Part shown: piece by piece, positions 8,369 to 15,571 of the stretch
How positions within the stretch are numbered: the first letter of the stretch is position 1
How the letters are laid out: each line of letters begins with the position of its first letter
NCBI GenBank assembly: GCA_900469345.1
Contig: UBWZ01000026.1
Coordinates: forward strand, 1-47,801
Direction: 5' to 3'
Source of the DNA: Hyphomicrobiales bacterium
GTDB lineage: Bacteria; Pseudomonadota; Alphaproteobacteria; Rhizobiales; Rhizobiaceae
DNA: 47,801 bases
Translations under genes and position numbers: made by a program
The notes under the pieces: model-generated
What the model was told of the DNA's origin: nothing
Seen by the model: only the letters and a program-made list of their open reading frames with translations
The model's database searches: none

Positions 8369-8911
8369 TCAGCCGTCGGCAGCAAGCAACCGTGTCCGGA
8401 GCGCCACCAGTTCGGTCCGCAGGGCCGACATTTCGTCGAGGCTGCAGCCGACGGCACTGCCGATCGCCGCCATCACCCCGTCGGCATCGCCCTGAAGCAT
8501 CCGGCCTTTGTCGGTGAGCGTGATCCGGACCTGCCTCTCGTCCTCGCGGTCGCGTGTGCGGGCGACCAGTCCAGAGTGCTCGAGGCGCTTCAGCAGCGGC
8601 GACAGCGTGCCGGAATCGAGCCCCAGCCGCTCGCCGATGCCCTTTACCGCCTGTCCGTCCTCTCCCCACAGCGCCATCATCACCAGGAATTGCGGATAGG
8701 TAAGGCCGAGCGGATCGAGCAGCGGCTTGTAGCTGCGCGTAAACGCATGCGCGGCGCCGTAGATGGCAAAGCAGAGCATGGCATCGAGGCCGATCGGCGT
8801 GCCTGCGGCTGCGGGTCCCCCGGATGCAATCGAAGGCGCAGCGGACGCGGCGCCTTGCCCGGCCGCAGAGACCTCGGGCTGCGGATTCTCCCTTTTGGGT
8901 CGTGACTTCAT
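8369..8911 (-). CDS. ohrR: OhrR-type MarR family organic-peroxide sensor/repressor
   Basis: This MarR-type winged-helix regulator has OhrR hallmarks. LCFAIYGAAHAFTRSYKPLL contains the peroxide-sensing Cys47, LGLTYPQFLVMMALW follows, and DSGTLSPLLKRLEHSGLV is the recognition helix with DREDERQVRITLTDKG as the wing. With the ATG at 8911 it has 180 residues, including an Ala/Pro/Gly-rich N-terminal extension of about 40 residues before GLDAMLCF. That is clearly longer than usual for OhrR, so the start is uncertain and no good ribosome-binding site precedes this ATG. It is divergent from ohr with a palindromic operator between, so it very probably represses ohr until oxidised by organic hydroperoxide. 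Confidence 0.88.
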   Translation of the reverse strand: MKSRPKRENPQPEVSAAGQGAASAAPSIASGGPAAAGTPIGLDAMLCFAIYGAAHAFTRSYKPLLDPLGLTYPQFLVMMALWGEDGQAVKGIGERLGLDSGTLSPLLKRLEHSGLVARTRDREDERQVRITLTDKGRMLQGDADGVMAAIGSAVGCSLDEMSALRTELVALRTRLLAADG

Positions 8912-8954
8912 GGCGGCGCGCTCTAAGTTTTTTCCTGCAGCCATTGTTGCAGGC

Positions 8955-9002
8955 TTGACGCCGGTTTGCAATGCGCGTAATTGGATTGTGCGCAATCGAA
9001 TT
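8955..9002 (+). promoter_or_regulatory. ohr promoter with overlapping OhrR operator
   Basis: A 24-bp inverted repeat lies at 8979-9002: AATTGGATTG-TGCG-CAATCGAATT, with 9 of 10 arm positions matching. A possible promoter is TTGACG (8955-8960), 17 bp, then TAATTG (8978-8983), so the operator would cover the -10 element. OhrR operators are known to be AATT-rich palindromes between divergent ohrR and ohr. The palindrome is seen; OhrR binding is inferred. Confidence 0.7.
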
Positions 9003-9033
9003 GCGGACAAGTTTTATCGAAGGAGATCAAGGC

Positions 9034-9456
9034 ATGGCTATTCTCTACACCACCAAGGGTTCCGCCACCGGCGGCCGCGCAGGCCACGGCGCTTCGGAAA
9101 ACGGCGTTCTCGACGTCACGCTGACGGTTCCGAAGGAACTGGGCGGCGACGGTGCAACCGGCACCAATCCGGAACAGCTGTTTGCGGTCGGTTATTCGGC
9201 CTGCTTCCTGGGTGCACTCAAGGCTGTTGCTGCCAAGGAAAAGGTCAAGATCCCGGAAGACGCCAAGGTGACGGCAACCGTCGGCATCGGCCCGCGCGAT
9301 GATGGCACCGGTTTCGGCATCGAAGTGTCGCTGTCTGTCGACATCCCCGGCTTGGACAAGGCGCAGGCGGAAGATCTGGTCGCCAAGGCACACATCGTCT
9401 GCCCCTACAGCCACGCCATGCGCACTTCGACCGAGGTTCCGGTCACCGTTGCCTAA
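9034..9456 (+). CDS. ohr: Organic hydroperoxide resistance protein Ohr (thiol peroxidase)
   Basis: This 140-residue OsmC/Ohr-family peroxidase reduces organic and fatty-acid hydroperoxides using a Cys-Cys pair recycled by lipoylated proteins. Both cysteines are present: peroxidatic Cys57 in GYSACFLGAL and resolving Cys123 in VCPYSHAMR. The length is that of the family. The ATG at 9034 has AAGGAGA upstream; the open frame runs further upstream but crosses the operator. It is controlled by the divergent ohrR and closed by a strong terminator. Confidence 0.96.
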   Translation: MAILYTTKGSATGGRAGHGASENGVLDVTLTVPKELGGDGATGTNPEQLFAVGYSACFLGALKAVAAKEKVKIPEDAKVTATVGIGPRDDGTGFGIEVSLSVDIPGLDKAQAEDLVAKAHIVCPYSHAMRTSTEVPVTVA

Positions 9457-9499
9457 TGCGTGATCCGACCCGGTCGTCGACCGGTCCGGTATGAACATG

Positions 9500-9530
9500 A
9501 GGCTGGATGCGCAGGCATCCGGCCTTTTTT
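9500..9530 (+). terminator. Intrinsic terminator of ohr
   Basis: GGCTGGATGC-GCAG-GCATCCGGCC pairs over 10 positions with one T-G wobble/mismatch and is followed by TTTTTT. Confidence 0.88.
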
Positions 9531-9556
9531 CGTATCCGCGATAAGGGTTTGGTAGA

Positions 9557-10219
9557 CTACGACTTCTGCAGCGCAAGATGCGCGCCGAGCCCCACCAGGA
9601 TCGAGCCGCCCGCGCGCCGCATCAGCCGCTGCGCCGTGTTCGATTGACGGAGCCGGCCCATGATCGCTTCCGCCAGCAGCACGCAGACGATGTCCGCCGA
9701 CGAGAACGTCAGGTTGATAAGCGTGCCGAGGATCAGGAACTGGGTCCAGATGGGCAGCGCCGCCGAAGGGTCGATGAACTGCGGCAGGAAGGCCATGAAA
9801 AAGATCGCCGTCTTGGGGTTGAGGACCTCGACGCCGATGCTCTGGATCAAAGCGCGCCGGGCGGATCTGGGTCTGCCCTGTTCAGCCGCGCCGGACTTCG
9901 TGCCGCCGGAAGCGGCGAGGGCGTCCTCGGGCGCGGGCGCACGAAACAGCGAGATGCCGAGCCAGACCAGATACCCGGCGCCCACCAGCTTGACCGCCGC
10001 ATAAAGAACCGGCACCGCGGCAAACAGGATAGACAGGCCGGCCGCGGCGGCCACCACATGCACATAGCAGCCGAGATGGATGCCGAGCGACGCCATCAGG
10101 CCCGCCCGCCGTCCGCCCGCCAGCGTCTGCGCCGCGGCATAGAGCATCGCCGGCCCCGGAATATAGGCAAACAGCGCCGTAGTGATGAAAAACGTCAGCA
10201 GCAGTTCGGCGGATGGCAT
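9557..10219 (-). CDS. LysE/RhtB family amino-acid exporter
   Basis: This 220-residue inner-membrane protein has the six-helix pattern of the LysE/RhtB family. Family features are the N-terminal FFITTALFAYIPGPAMLYAA with the PGP motif, a GRRAGLMASLGIHLG helix start, and NPKTAIFFMAFLPQF in the second half. Such proteins export amino acids or related metabolites by proton antiport. A charged Ala-rich loop (about 93-122) separates the halves. It stands alone, convergent with ohr. The substrate cannot be read from the sequence. Confidence 0.9.
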   Translation of the reverse strand: MPSAELLLTFFITTALFAYIPGPAMLYAAAQTLAGGRRAGLMASLGIHLGCYVHVVAAAAGLSILFAAVPVLYAAVKLVGAGYLVWLGISLFRAPAPEDALAASGGTKSGAAEQGRPRSARRALIQSIGVEVLNPKTAIFFMAFLPQFIDPSAALPIWTQFLILGTLINLTFSSADIVCVLLAEAIMGRLRQSNTAQRLMRRAGGSILVGLGAHLALQKS

Positions 10220-10301
10220 GGTCGACCTTCGGCTTGGGCGGGGGAGGGCGAGCCATCATAGCGGCGGATGAGCGCCCGGAAAAGATACTCTCCGTCACCT
10301 C

Positions 10302-10343
10302 TTTTCCAGGCCGGAAAAAAGGACTATATGTTTTCTGAAGAAA
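10302..10343 (+). promoter_or_regulatory. Palindromes upstream of the Xre-RES toxin-antitoxin operon
   Basis: TTTTCC-AGGCC-GGAAAA (10302-10318) and TTTCT-GA-AGAAA (10332-10343) are two perfect inverted repeats just before the antitoxin ATG. A further GGAAAA lies at 10278-10283, and TATATG at 10325-10330 could be the -10. They fit antitoxin-mediated autoregulation, which is an inference. Confidence 0.5.
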
Positions 10344-10353
10344 GGATATCGTC

Positions 10354-10737
10354 ATGAGCCTTCTGCAGAAAGAGTTGTCTGCGCCAAACCCTGAAGCCGT
10401 GGTGGTGACCAAGGCGACCGTCAGCGCCGCCGAGCGGCTCGGCCTCAGCGCCCGCATGCTGGCATCCGTCATCGGCGTATCGGAGGCGTCCGTCTCGCGC
10501 ATGAAGCGCCGCGACTTTCTGCTCGATCGCGGAACCAAGCCGTTCGAGTTGTCGCTGCTGCTGATCCGCCTGTTTCGCTCGCTCGATGCCATCACCGGCG
10601 GCGATGAGGGCGTCGGGCGCCAGTGGCTGCGCAGCGAGAACACAGCACTCGGCGGCACGCCCGCCGACAAGATCCTCACTGTTTCCGGTCTCGTCGATGT
10701 CCTTGCCTATCTGGACGCCCGCCGCGCTCTCGTCTGA
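10354..10737 (+). CDS. Xre/MbcA/ParS-type antitoxin
   Basis: This 127-residue antitoxin pairs with the RES-domain toxin that follows. The N-terminal helix-turn-helix (about 24-50) reads AAERLGLSARMLASVIGVSE then ASVSRMKRR. The C-terminal DUF2384-type domain has PFELSLLLIRLFRSLDAITG, then RQWLRSENTALGGTPADKIL, the family signature. The ATG at 10354 is preceded by AGAAAGGA. The genes overlap by about 41 bp, so translation is coupled. The antitoxin should neutralise the toxin and repress the operon through the upstream palindromes. Confidence 0.9.
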   Translation: MSLLQKELSAPNPEAVVVTKATVSAAERLGLSARMLASVIGVSEASVSRMKRRDFLLDRGTKPFELSLLLIRLFRSLDAITGGDEGVGRQWLRSENTALGGTPADKILTVSGLVDVLAYLDARRALV

Positions 10738-11467
10738 AGCGCGCGCCGTAAAGGGCGCTTTCTGGCGCCTCGTGGAAGCGCAGCACCGCATCTCGACCAT
10801 GAAGCTGGTCGATACGGTCGACGAGCAGGCGTTGCTCGAACACCTGCTGGAGGACACCAAGCCTGCCTATCCGCCCGAATGCGACGGGCTCGACTACCTG
10901 CTGAAGACACCGTTCCGTTACGGCGCCGCCTATCCGCACGGGTCGCGGTTCCGGCGTGCCGGCAGGACGCTTGGGGTCTTCTACGCGGCCGAGCGGGTCG
11001 AGACGGCGGTCGCCGAACTGTCCTTCTACCGGCTGCTGTTCTTTGCCGAATCTCCGGATACGCCGTTTCCCGCCAACGCTGCGGAATACACCGGCTTTGC
11101 CGTCGACATTGCGACATCGGCCGCTCTCGACCTGACCGAGCCGCCGCTTGACCGCGACCGGGACGCCTGGGAGGACCCGACGGACTACAATGCCTGCCAG
11201 GCTCTGGCCGAGGCGGCGCGCGATGCGGGCCTCGAGGCGATCCTCTACCGGTCGGTCCGGGATCCCGCACACGGGCTGAACCTCGCTCTTTTGTCGCCGG
11301 CCGGCTTTGCGTCGCCGGGGCCAACGATGCGACAGACATGGAGGATCCGGCTGTCGGCGTCGGGCGTTCAGGCCCTGCGGGATTTTCCGGAGGCGAGGCT
11401 TGGCTTTTCCCGCGCCGATTTTGCCGACGACCCGCGGATTGCCGCGCGCCTGCAAGATCTTACCTAG
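10697..11467 (+). CDS. RES-domain toxin (NAD-degrading or ADP-ribosylating family)
   Basis: This 256-residue RES-family toxin belongs to the group that includes MbcT and ParT, which deplete NAD or ADP-ribosylate a target. FWRLVEAQHRISTMKLVDT opens the domain. FRYGAAYPHGSRFRR supplies the conserved Arg, and VFYAAERVETAVAELSFYR the conserved Glu. YNACQALAEAARDAGLEAI and YRSVRDPAHGLNLALL lie in the C-terminal part. I chose the ATG at 10697, inside the antitoxin gene; family members often start with a similar WTP-ALSSEAR segment. No strong ribosome-binding site precedes it, which fits coupling to the antitoxin. The core looks intact. Confidence 0.85.
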   Translation: MSLPIWTPAALSSEARAVKGAFWRLVEAQHRISTMKLVDTVDEQALLEHLLEDTKPAYPPECDGLDYLLKTPFRYGAAYPHGSRFRRAGRTLGVFYAAERVETAVAELSFYRLLFFAESPDTPFPANAAEYTGFAVDIATSAALDLTEPPLDRDRDAWEDPTDYNACQALAEAARDAGLEAILYRSVRDPAHGLNLALLSPAGFASPGPTMRQTWRIRLSASGVQALRDFPEARLGFSRADFADDPRIAARLQDLT

Positions 11468-11483
11468 CGACGGAACGCGGCCG

Positions 11484-11933
11484 CTAGTCGATCCGGGTCA
11501 GGCTCCCGCGGAGCCGGTCGCTGCCGCCATCCTCCAGCTCCCTATCGATCTCCGCATGCACTGCCGTCCAGATCGGCAGGGCGGATGACAGCGCCGCCAT
11601 GCCCGACCCGGTCAGCGTCAGCAGCTTGCCGCGCCGGTCCTTCGGATCGGTCGTGCTTTCGACGAGGCCGCGCCGCTCCAGCACCTTCAGCGCCGCCGTC
11701 AGCGTCGTGCGGTCCATCGCCAACAGCGCCGCCACCGACGCCATGCTGGCCGGGGAGGGACGATTGAGCGACATCAGCATCGAAAACTGCCCGTTGGTCA
11801 GGCCGATCGGCTTCATCGCCTTGTCGAAGCGGCGCGCCAACGCCCGGGCCGCACGCTGCACATGCAGGCAAAGGCATGTGTCGCGCACATGCAGGGTGGT
11901 GGAAAAAGGAATCGCATCGGGGTTTGACAGCAT
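11484..11933 (-). CDS. MarR family transcriptional regulator
   Basis: This 149-residue winged-helix regulator is divergent from the DUF899 operon. QFSMLMSLNRPSPASMASVA then ALLAMDRTTLTAALKVLE is the HTH and recognition helix, and TTDPKDRRGKLLTLTGSG the wing. A CLCLHVQRAARALARRFDKA helix near residues 20-40 holds two Cys, which could be redox-sensitive, though that is a guess. It probably represses itself and the downstream operon through the palindrome at 11946-11955. Confidence 0.9.
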   Translation of the reverse strand: MLSNPDAIPFSTTLHVRDTCLCLHVQRAARALARRFDKAMKPIGLTNGQFSMLMSLNRPSPASMASVAALLAMDRTTLTAALKVLERRGLVESTTDPKDRRGKLLTLTGSGMAALSSALPIWTAVHAEIDRELEDGGSDRLRGSLTRID

Positions 11934-11945
11934 GCGCCGACTATG

Positions 11946-11955
11946 TTGATATCAA
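11946..11955. promoter_or_regulatory. Perfect palindrome TTGATATCAA, probable MarR operator
   Basis: TTGATATCAA lies in the 54-bp gap between divergent MarR and DUF899 genes. A TTGACA at 11924-11929 could be the -35 of the DUF899 operon, which would put the palindrome over the -10. MarR-family operators are often of this TTGATATCAA kind. Confidence 0.65.
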
Positions 11956-11987
11956 TGTATTGTGTCAAGCAGGAGGAGGCTCGAGGC

Positions 11988-12737
11988 ATGGATGTCACCC
12001 AGACCAAGGCAAATCCCGTCGTTTCCGAAGCGGAGTGGCTAAAGGCCCGCCAGGAACTGCTGGTGCTCGAAAAGGAGGAGACGCGGCTACGCGACCGGGT
12101 GCGGGCCGCGCGGCGTGCGCTTCCCTGGGTTCGGGTCGAGAAGGACTATGTCTTCGACACGCCGCAAGGCAAGCGCCGGTTCGGCGAGCTTTTCGAAGGC
12201 CGCAGCCAGTTGCTGCTCAACCATTTCATGTTCGGGCCGGACTGGGAGGCGGGCTGCGTCGGCTGTTCGTTCTTTTCCGATCACGTCGATGCCATGCTGC
12301 CGCATCTCAATCATCACGACGTGACCTATATCGCCGTGTCCCGCGCGCCTCTGGAAAAGATCGCCGCCTACAAGCAGCGCATGGGCTGGAAATTCCCCTG
12401 GGTTTCCTCGTTCGGCAGCGATTTCAACTTCGATTTCCACGTGTCCTTCACGCCGGACGATCTGGCGAAGGAGACGATCCGCTACAATTTCACCGACCTG
12501 CCGCGCGAAGCCGGTCATGACGAACTGCCGGGCATGTCCGCCTTCTACCGCGACCGCGACGGGCAGATCTTTCATACCTATTCCCAGTTCGCCCGCGGCG
12601 GCGAGGAAATGTCCGGCACGTTGATGGCGCTCGACCGGGCGCCGCTCGGCCGCAACGAAGGCTCGACCATGGACTTCGTGAAACGCCATGACGAATACGC
12701 CAACACGCCGGCCTCCGACCAGTCCTGCTGCCACTGA
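11988..12737 (+). CDS. DUF899 family thioredoxin-fold protein
   Basis: This 249-residue cytosolic protein matches DUF899. The N-terminal charged helix (about 14-46) contains ARQELLVLEKEETRLRDRVR, FDTPQGKRRFGELFEGRSQL follows, and FGPDWEAGCVGCSFFSDHVD has a CxxC at 90-93 in a thioredoxin-like fold. The C-terminus is FHTYSQFARGGE with further His/Cys at the end. The ATG at 11988 has AGGAGGAG upstream. It is first in an operon with DUF1579 and VOC proteins, a common rhizobial grouping. The biochemical activity is not established; a detoxification role is inferred from the neighbours. Confidence 0.9.
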   Translation: MDVTQTKANPVVSEAEWLKARQELLVLEKEETRLRDRVRAARRALPWVRVEKDYVFDTPQGKRRFGELFEGRSQLLLNHFMFGPDWEAGCVGCSFFSDHVDAMLPHLNHHDVTYIAVSRAPLEKIAAYKQRMGWKFPWVSSFGSDFNFDFHVSFTPDDLAKETIRYNFTDLPREAGHDELPGMSAFYRDRDGQIFHTYSQFARGGEEMSGTLMALDRAPLGRNEGSTMDFVKRHDEYANTPASDQSCCH

Positions 12738-12766
12738 CGCCAAACGTTGATCGGAGGAGGAATGAC

Positions 12767-13240
12767 ATGGCGATGCCAATGGCAAGACCGCGCACCGAGC
12801 ATGACTTCCTGGAGCGTCTTGTCGGCACCTGGGATGTCACGTCGGACATGACCGGCGACAGGCCCTGGGTCGAGGTCGTCCGGTCCCTGCACGGGATCTG
12901 GTATCTGGCGGAAGCGTCCGGCGCCGTGCCCGGCGGAGGGCAAGCCACCACGGTACTCTCGCTCGGCTTCGATGCCGGCAAGGGCAGATATGTCGGCACC
13001 TGGCTCGGCTCGATGATGGACTATCTGTGGTTCTACGAGGGCGAGGTCGAGCCGGATGGCCGGACGCTCAGCCTCTACACCACCGGTCCTGCCTGCGCCG
13101 GCGAGGGCATGGCCGATTACCGCGAGCAGATCACGCTCCTGGACGACGACGTCCGTGTCTTCCGGTCGAGCATCAGGCAACCGGACGGAAGCTGGCGCCC
13201 CTTCATGCAGGCCGATTACCGCCGCAGGGCAGAGGCCTGA
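12767..13240 (+). CDS. DUF1579 family protein
   Basis: This 157-residue protein has the DUF1579 pattern: HDFLERLVGTWDVTSDMTGD near the start, GIWYLAEASG, VLSLGFDAGKGRYVGTWLGS, then EGEVEPDGRTLSLYTTGP and FRSSIRQPDGSW. The fold is a lipocalin-like beta barrel by family analogy. GGAGGAGG upstream supports the start at 12767, 30 bp after the DUF899 stop. The function is unknown; it sits between DUF899 and a VOC protein. Confidence 0.87.
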   Translation: MAMPMARPRTEHDFLERLVGTWDVTSDMTGDRPWVEVVRSLHGIWYLAEASGAVPGGGQATTVLSLGFDAGKGRYVGTWLGSMMDYLWFYEGEVEPDGRTLSLYTTGPACAGEGMADYREQITLLDDDVRVFRSSIRQPDGSWRPFMQADYRRRAEA

Positions 13241-13269
13241 TCCGCGCAATCAAACGGGAGGAGAATATC

Positions 13270-14088
13270 ATGTTGCAGACTGTATCGCAGGCGAGGTCGC
13301 AGACCCACGGCAAGTTTATCTGGTGCGAGCTGATGACGTCCGACACCGCCGCTGCCGGCGCGTTCTACCGGACGGTGCTGGGCTGGGAGATCACCGAGAT
13401 GCCCATGCCTGGTGCGGCCGCGGACGCGCCTCCCTATTCCGTCTTCGGCGTCCCCGGCGAAGCGGGCGGGGTTGCCGGCATGATGACGTTTCCTCCGGAC
13501 CTGGAAGGCAAGCTGCCGCCGAACTGGACGGGCTATGTAGCCGTCGACGACGTCGATGAAACGGTCCGCGCCGTCGGCGCCGCCGGCGGAAGGGTTCAAC
13601 GGCCGGCGCAGGACATTCCCGAGGTCGGGCGTTTCGCCGTCATCGCCGATCCGCATGGCGCCGTCCTTTGCGTCATGACCCCCATTCCGCGGGAGAACCC
13701 GCCGGCCGAGCCCGCACCGGATGCGCCGGGCACGCTCGGTTGGAGCGAGCTCTATGCCGGTGAGGTGCACGAGGCATTCGACTTTTACGCCTCCATCTTC
13801 GGCTGGACGCTCGACCATGACATGGACATGGGGGACATGGGGATCTACCGGATCTTCGCCCATCAAAGCCGGGCGACCGGCGGCATGATGACCAGGCCGC
13901 CGGAAGTGCCGATGGCCTGCTGGAGCTACTATTTCAACACGGACGCCATCGATGCCGCCATCGCGCGGCTGACAACGGCTGGCGGTTCGGTGGTGCATGG
14001 ACCGATGGAAGTCCCCGGCGGGTCCTGGATCGTCCAGGCAACCGACCCGCAGGGCGCCCATTTCGCGCTGGTCGCGCCAAAACGGTAA
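13270..14088 (+). CDS. VOC (glyoxalase/bleomycin-resistance) family protein with two domains
   Basis: This 272-residue protein contains two consecutive VOC modules, about 14-126 (GKFIWCELMTSDTAAAGAFY at the start) and about 146-270 (LGWSELYAGEVHEAFDFYAS at the start). Each has the beta-alpha-beta-beta-beta pattern seen in glyoxalases, dioxygenases and resistance proteins. I chose the ATG at 13270 because GGGAGGAG lies just upstream, 30 bp after the DUF1579 stop; the frame is open further upstream inside that gene. The substrate is unknown. It closes the operon. Confidence 0.92.
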   Translation: MLQTVSQARSQTHGKFIWCELMTSDTAAAGAFYRTVLGWEITEMPMPGAAADAPPYSVFGVPGEAGGVAGMMTFPPDLEGKLPPNWTGYVAVDDVDETVRAVGAAGGRVQRPAQDIPEVGRFAVIADPHGAVLCVMTPIPRENPPAEPAPDAPGTLGWSELYAGEVHEAFDFYASIFGWTLDHDMDMGDMGIYRIFAHQSRATGGMMTRPPEVPMACWSYYFNTDAIDAAIARLTTAGGSVVHGPMEVPGGSWIVQATDPQGAHFALVAPKR

Positions 14089-14095
14089 TCATCGC

Positions 14096-14125
14096 CTGAA
14101 AGGCGGGTGCAGGCCCGCCTTTCAG
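14096..14125. terminator. Strong bidirectional hairpin terminator
   Basis: CTGAAAGGCGGG-TGCAGG-CCCGCCTTTCAG is a perfect 12-bp stem 8 bp past the VOC stop and 37 bp from the stop of the convergent ABM gene. Confidence 0.8.
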
Positions 14126-14161
14126 TGTCTCGTCCCGGCCTCGCGTGCGGGGGATGAGATC

Positions 14162-14473
14162 TCAATGGGGCAGCGGCCGCTCGTTTGCCGCATCGTAGAC
14201 GCGCACCGCGCCGGACATTCTGCCCGACCAGCGGTCGCCGGAGGCGGCGACGGCTGCGCTGCGCAGATGGGCCTTCAGCGAAGCCTCGTCCAGCCAGCGC
14301 TCCACCACCAGCATCCGGCCCTCGGCCTGGTCGGAGACCGAGACCGAATAGGACATGCAGCCGCTGTCGGCCCGGACGCTTGGATCGATGCCGGCGATGT
14401 CCTCAAGGAAGGTCTGCGTATCGGTGGGCGCGACCGTCACCTGTCCGAGCACGATGATCAAGTTTGTACTCAC
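14162..14473 (-). CDS. Antibiotic biosynthesis monooxygenase (ABM) domain protein
   Basis: This 103-residue dimeric ferredoxin-like-fold protein is of the ABM/YgiN quinol-monooxygenase type. VLGQVTVAPTDTQTFLEDIA, DSGCMSYSVSVS and RMLVVERWLDEASLKAHLRS are typical. The start is a GTG whose bases overlap the TGA of the upstream quinone-oxidoreductase-like gene (GTGA), so the two are translationally coupled. Association with a quinone oxidoreductase-like enzyme suggests a role in quinone or reactive-electrophile handling; this is an inference. Confidence 0.87.
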   Translation of the reverse strand: MSTNLIIVLGQVTVAPTDTQTFLEDIAGIDPSVRADSGCMSYSVSVSDQAEGRMLVVERWLDEASLKAHLRSAAVAASGDRWSGRMSGAVRVYDAANERPLPH

Positions 14474-15483
14474 GTGACGATCAGCACGATCTTGCCGCGG
14501 ATATGGCCTTGTGCGGCCCGCTCATGCGCCGTGCGCGCCTCCGCCAGCGGGAAATGGCTGTCGATGGCCACCCGGATCCGGCCCTCGTTAAGCAGCGGAC
14601 CGAGCTCCGCCAACTGGGCGCCGCTGGAGCGGACCTGGGTCGTCGAGACTGTGACGCCCCGCGTCTTTGCCTCTCCGGTGTCGACGAAGCCGAGCGGAAA
14701 CACCGGAAACAGCGCGCCGCCGCGGGTGATGACAGGCAGGAACCGCGACGTGCCGGGCCCGCCCAGCGTATCGAGGACGAGATCGAGGTCGCGCGCCACG
14801 TCCTCTGGCGCCGTCTTGGTGTAGTCGATGAAGTCGTCGGCGCCGAGGTCGCGCAGAAACGCCTCGTGGTCGGTCGAGGCGACGGCGGTCACATGCGCGC
14901 CCTTGAGCTTGGCGACCTGGACGCCGAAATGGCCGACGCCGCCGGCCGCGCCGTTGACCAGCACCCGCTTGCCGTCGAGCGGCACCGGCCGATGCCTGTC
15001 GGCCTGTAGCGGATTGGCTTCGTCATGGCCGAGCGCGACCAGGAATTGCCATGCCGTCAAGAGCGACATCGGCGCGGCGGCGGCCTGCGCGTGGTCGATG
15101 CCTTCCGGCTTTCGTGCCAGGTGGGCGGCCGGCGCTGCGACATACTGGGCGTAGGCGCGGCTTTCGCCCATGCTGGGAAAGCGCACCATGCCGAACACCG
15201 CATCGCCAGCGGCGAATTCGGTGACGTCGTCCCCGACCGCTTCGACGACGCCGGACACGTCCGTCCCGAGGATCAGCGGAAACGAAAGCTTCGGCTGCCA
15301 TTCCGGTGGAAGCGCCTTGTAGCCGTCGCGCAGATACCAGTCGGGAGGGTTGATGCCGACCGCATGGACCCGCACCAGAACCTCGCCGGCCTTCGCCGTG
15401 GGCTTTGGCGCATCCTCGTAGACAAGCACCTCCGGGCCGCCGAACGCGTGGCTCTGTACCGCCTTCATCATCTGGGTTGGCAT
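14470..15483 (-). CDS. NADP-dependent quinone oxidoreductase-like (MDR family) enzyme
   Basis: This 337-residue medium-chain dehydrogenase/reductase is of the quinone oxidoreductase (QOR) type. The catalytic N-terminal part has MMKAVQSHAFGGPEVLVYED and VHAVGINPPDWYLRDG, without the zinc-binding cysteines of alcohol dehydrogenases. The Rossmann fold is marked by VLVNGAAGGVGHFGVQVAKL. I chose the ATG at 15483 (MPTQMMKAV) with GAGG about 8 nt upstream. It forms an operon with the downstream ABM protein and is divergent from a TetR gene. It probably reduces quinones or enones with NADPH. Confidence 0.9.
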   Translation of the reverse strand: MPTQMMKAVQSHAFGGPEVLVYEDAPKPTAKAGEVLVRVHAVGINPPDWYLRDGYKALPPEWQPKLSFPLILGTDVSGVVEAVGDDVTEFAAGDAVFGMVRFPSMGESRAYAQYVAAPAAHLARKPEGIDHAQAAAAPMSLLTAWQFLVALGHDEANPLQADRHRPVPLDGKRVLVNGAAGGVGHFGVQVAKLKGAHVTAVASTDHEAFLRDLGADDFIDYTKTAPEDVARDLDLVLDTLGGPGTSRFLPVITRGGALFPVFPLGFVDTGEAKTRGVTVSTTQVRSSGAQLAELGPLLNEGRIRVAIDSHFPLAEARTAHERAAQGHIRGKIVLIVT

Positions 15484-15519
15484 CTCTTTATCCTCGCTGG
15501 AAACCGTGCTACCGAGAAC

Positions 15520-15557
15520 GGAGCAGTGCTCCATATAAACGGAACAGTGCTCCGTTT
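15520..15557. promoter_or_regulatory. Tandem operators of the divergent TetR regulator
   Basis: Two related palindromes share the core GGARCAGTGCTCC: GGAGCA-G-TGCTCC (15520-15532, perfect) and AAACGGAACA-G-TGCTCCGTTT (15537-15557, one mismatched pair). Their centres (15526 and 15547) are 21 bp apart, two helical turns on the same face. They lie between the divergent oxidoreductase and TetR starts. Confidence 0.8.
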
Positions 15558-15571
15558 GTCAAGGGAGCCTT

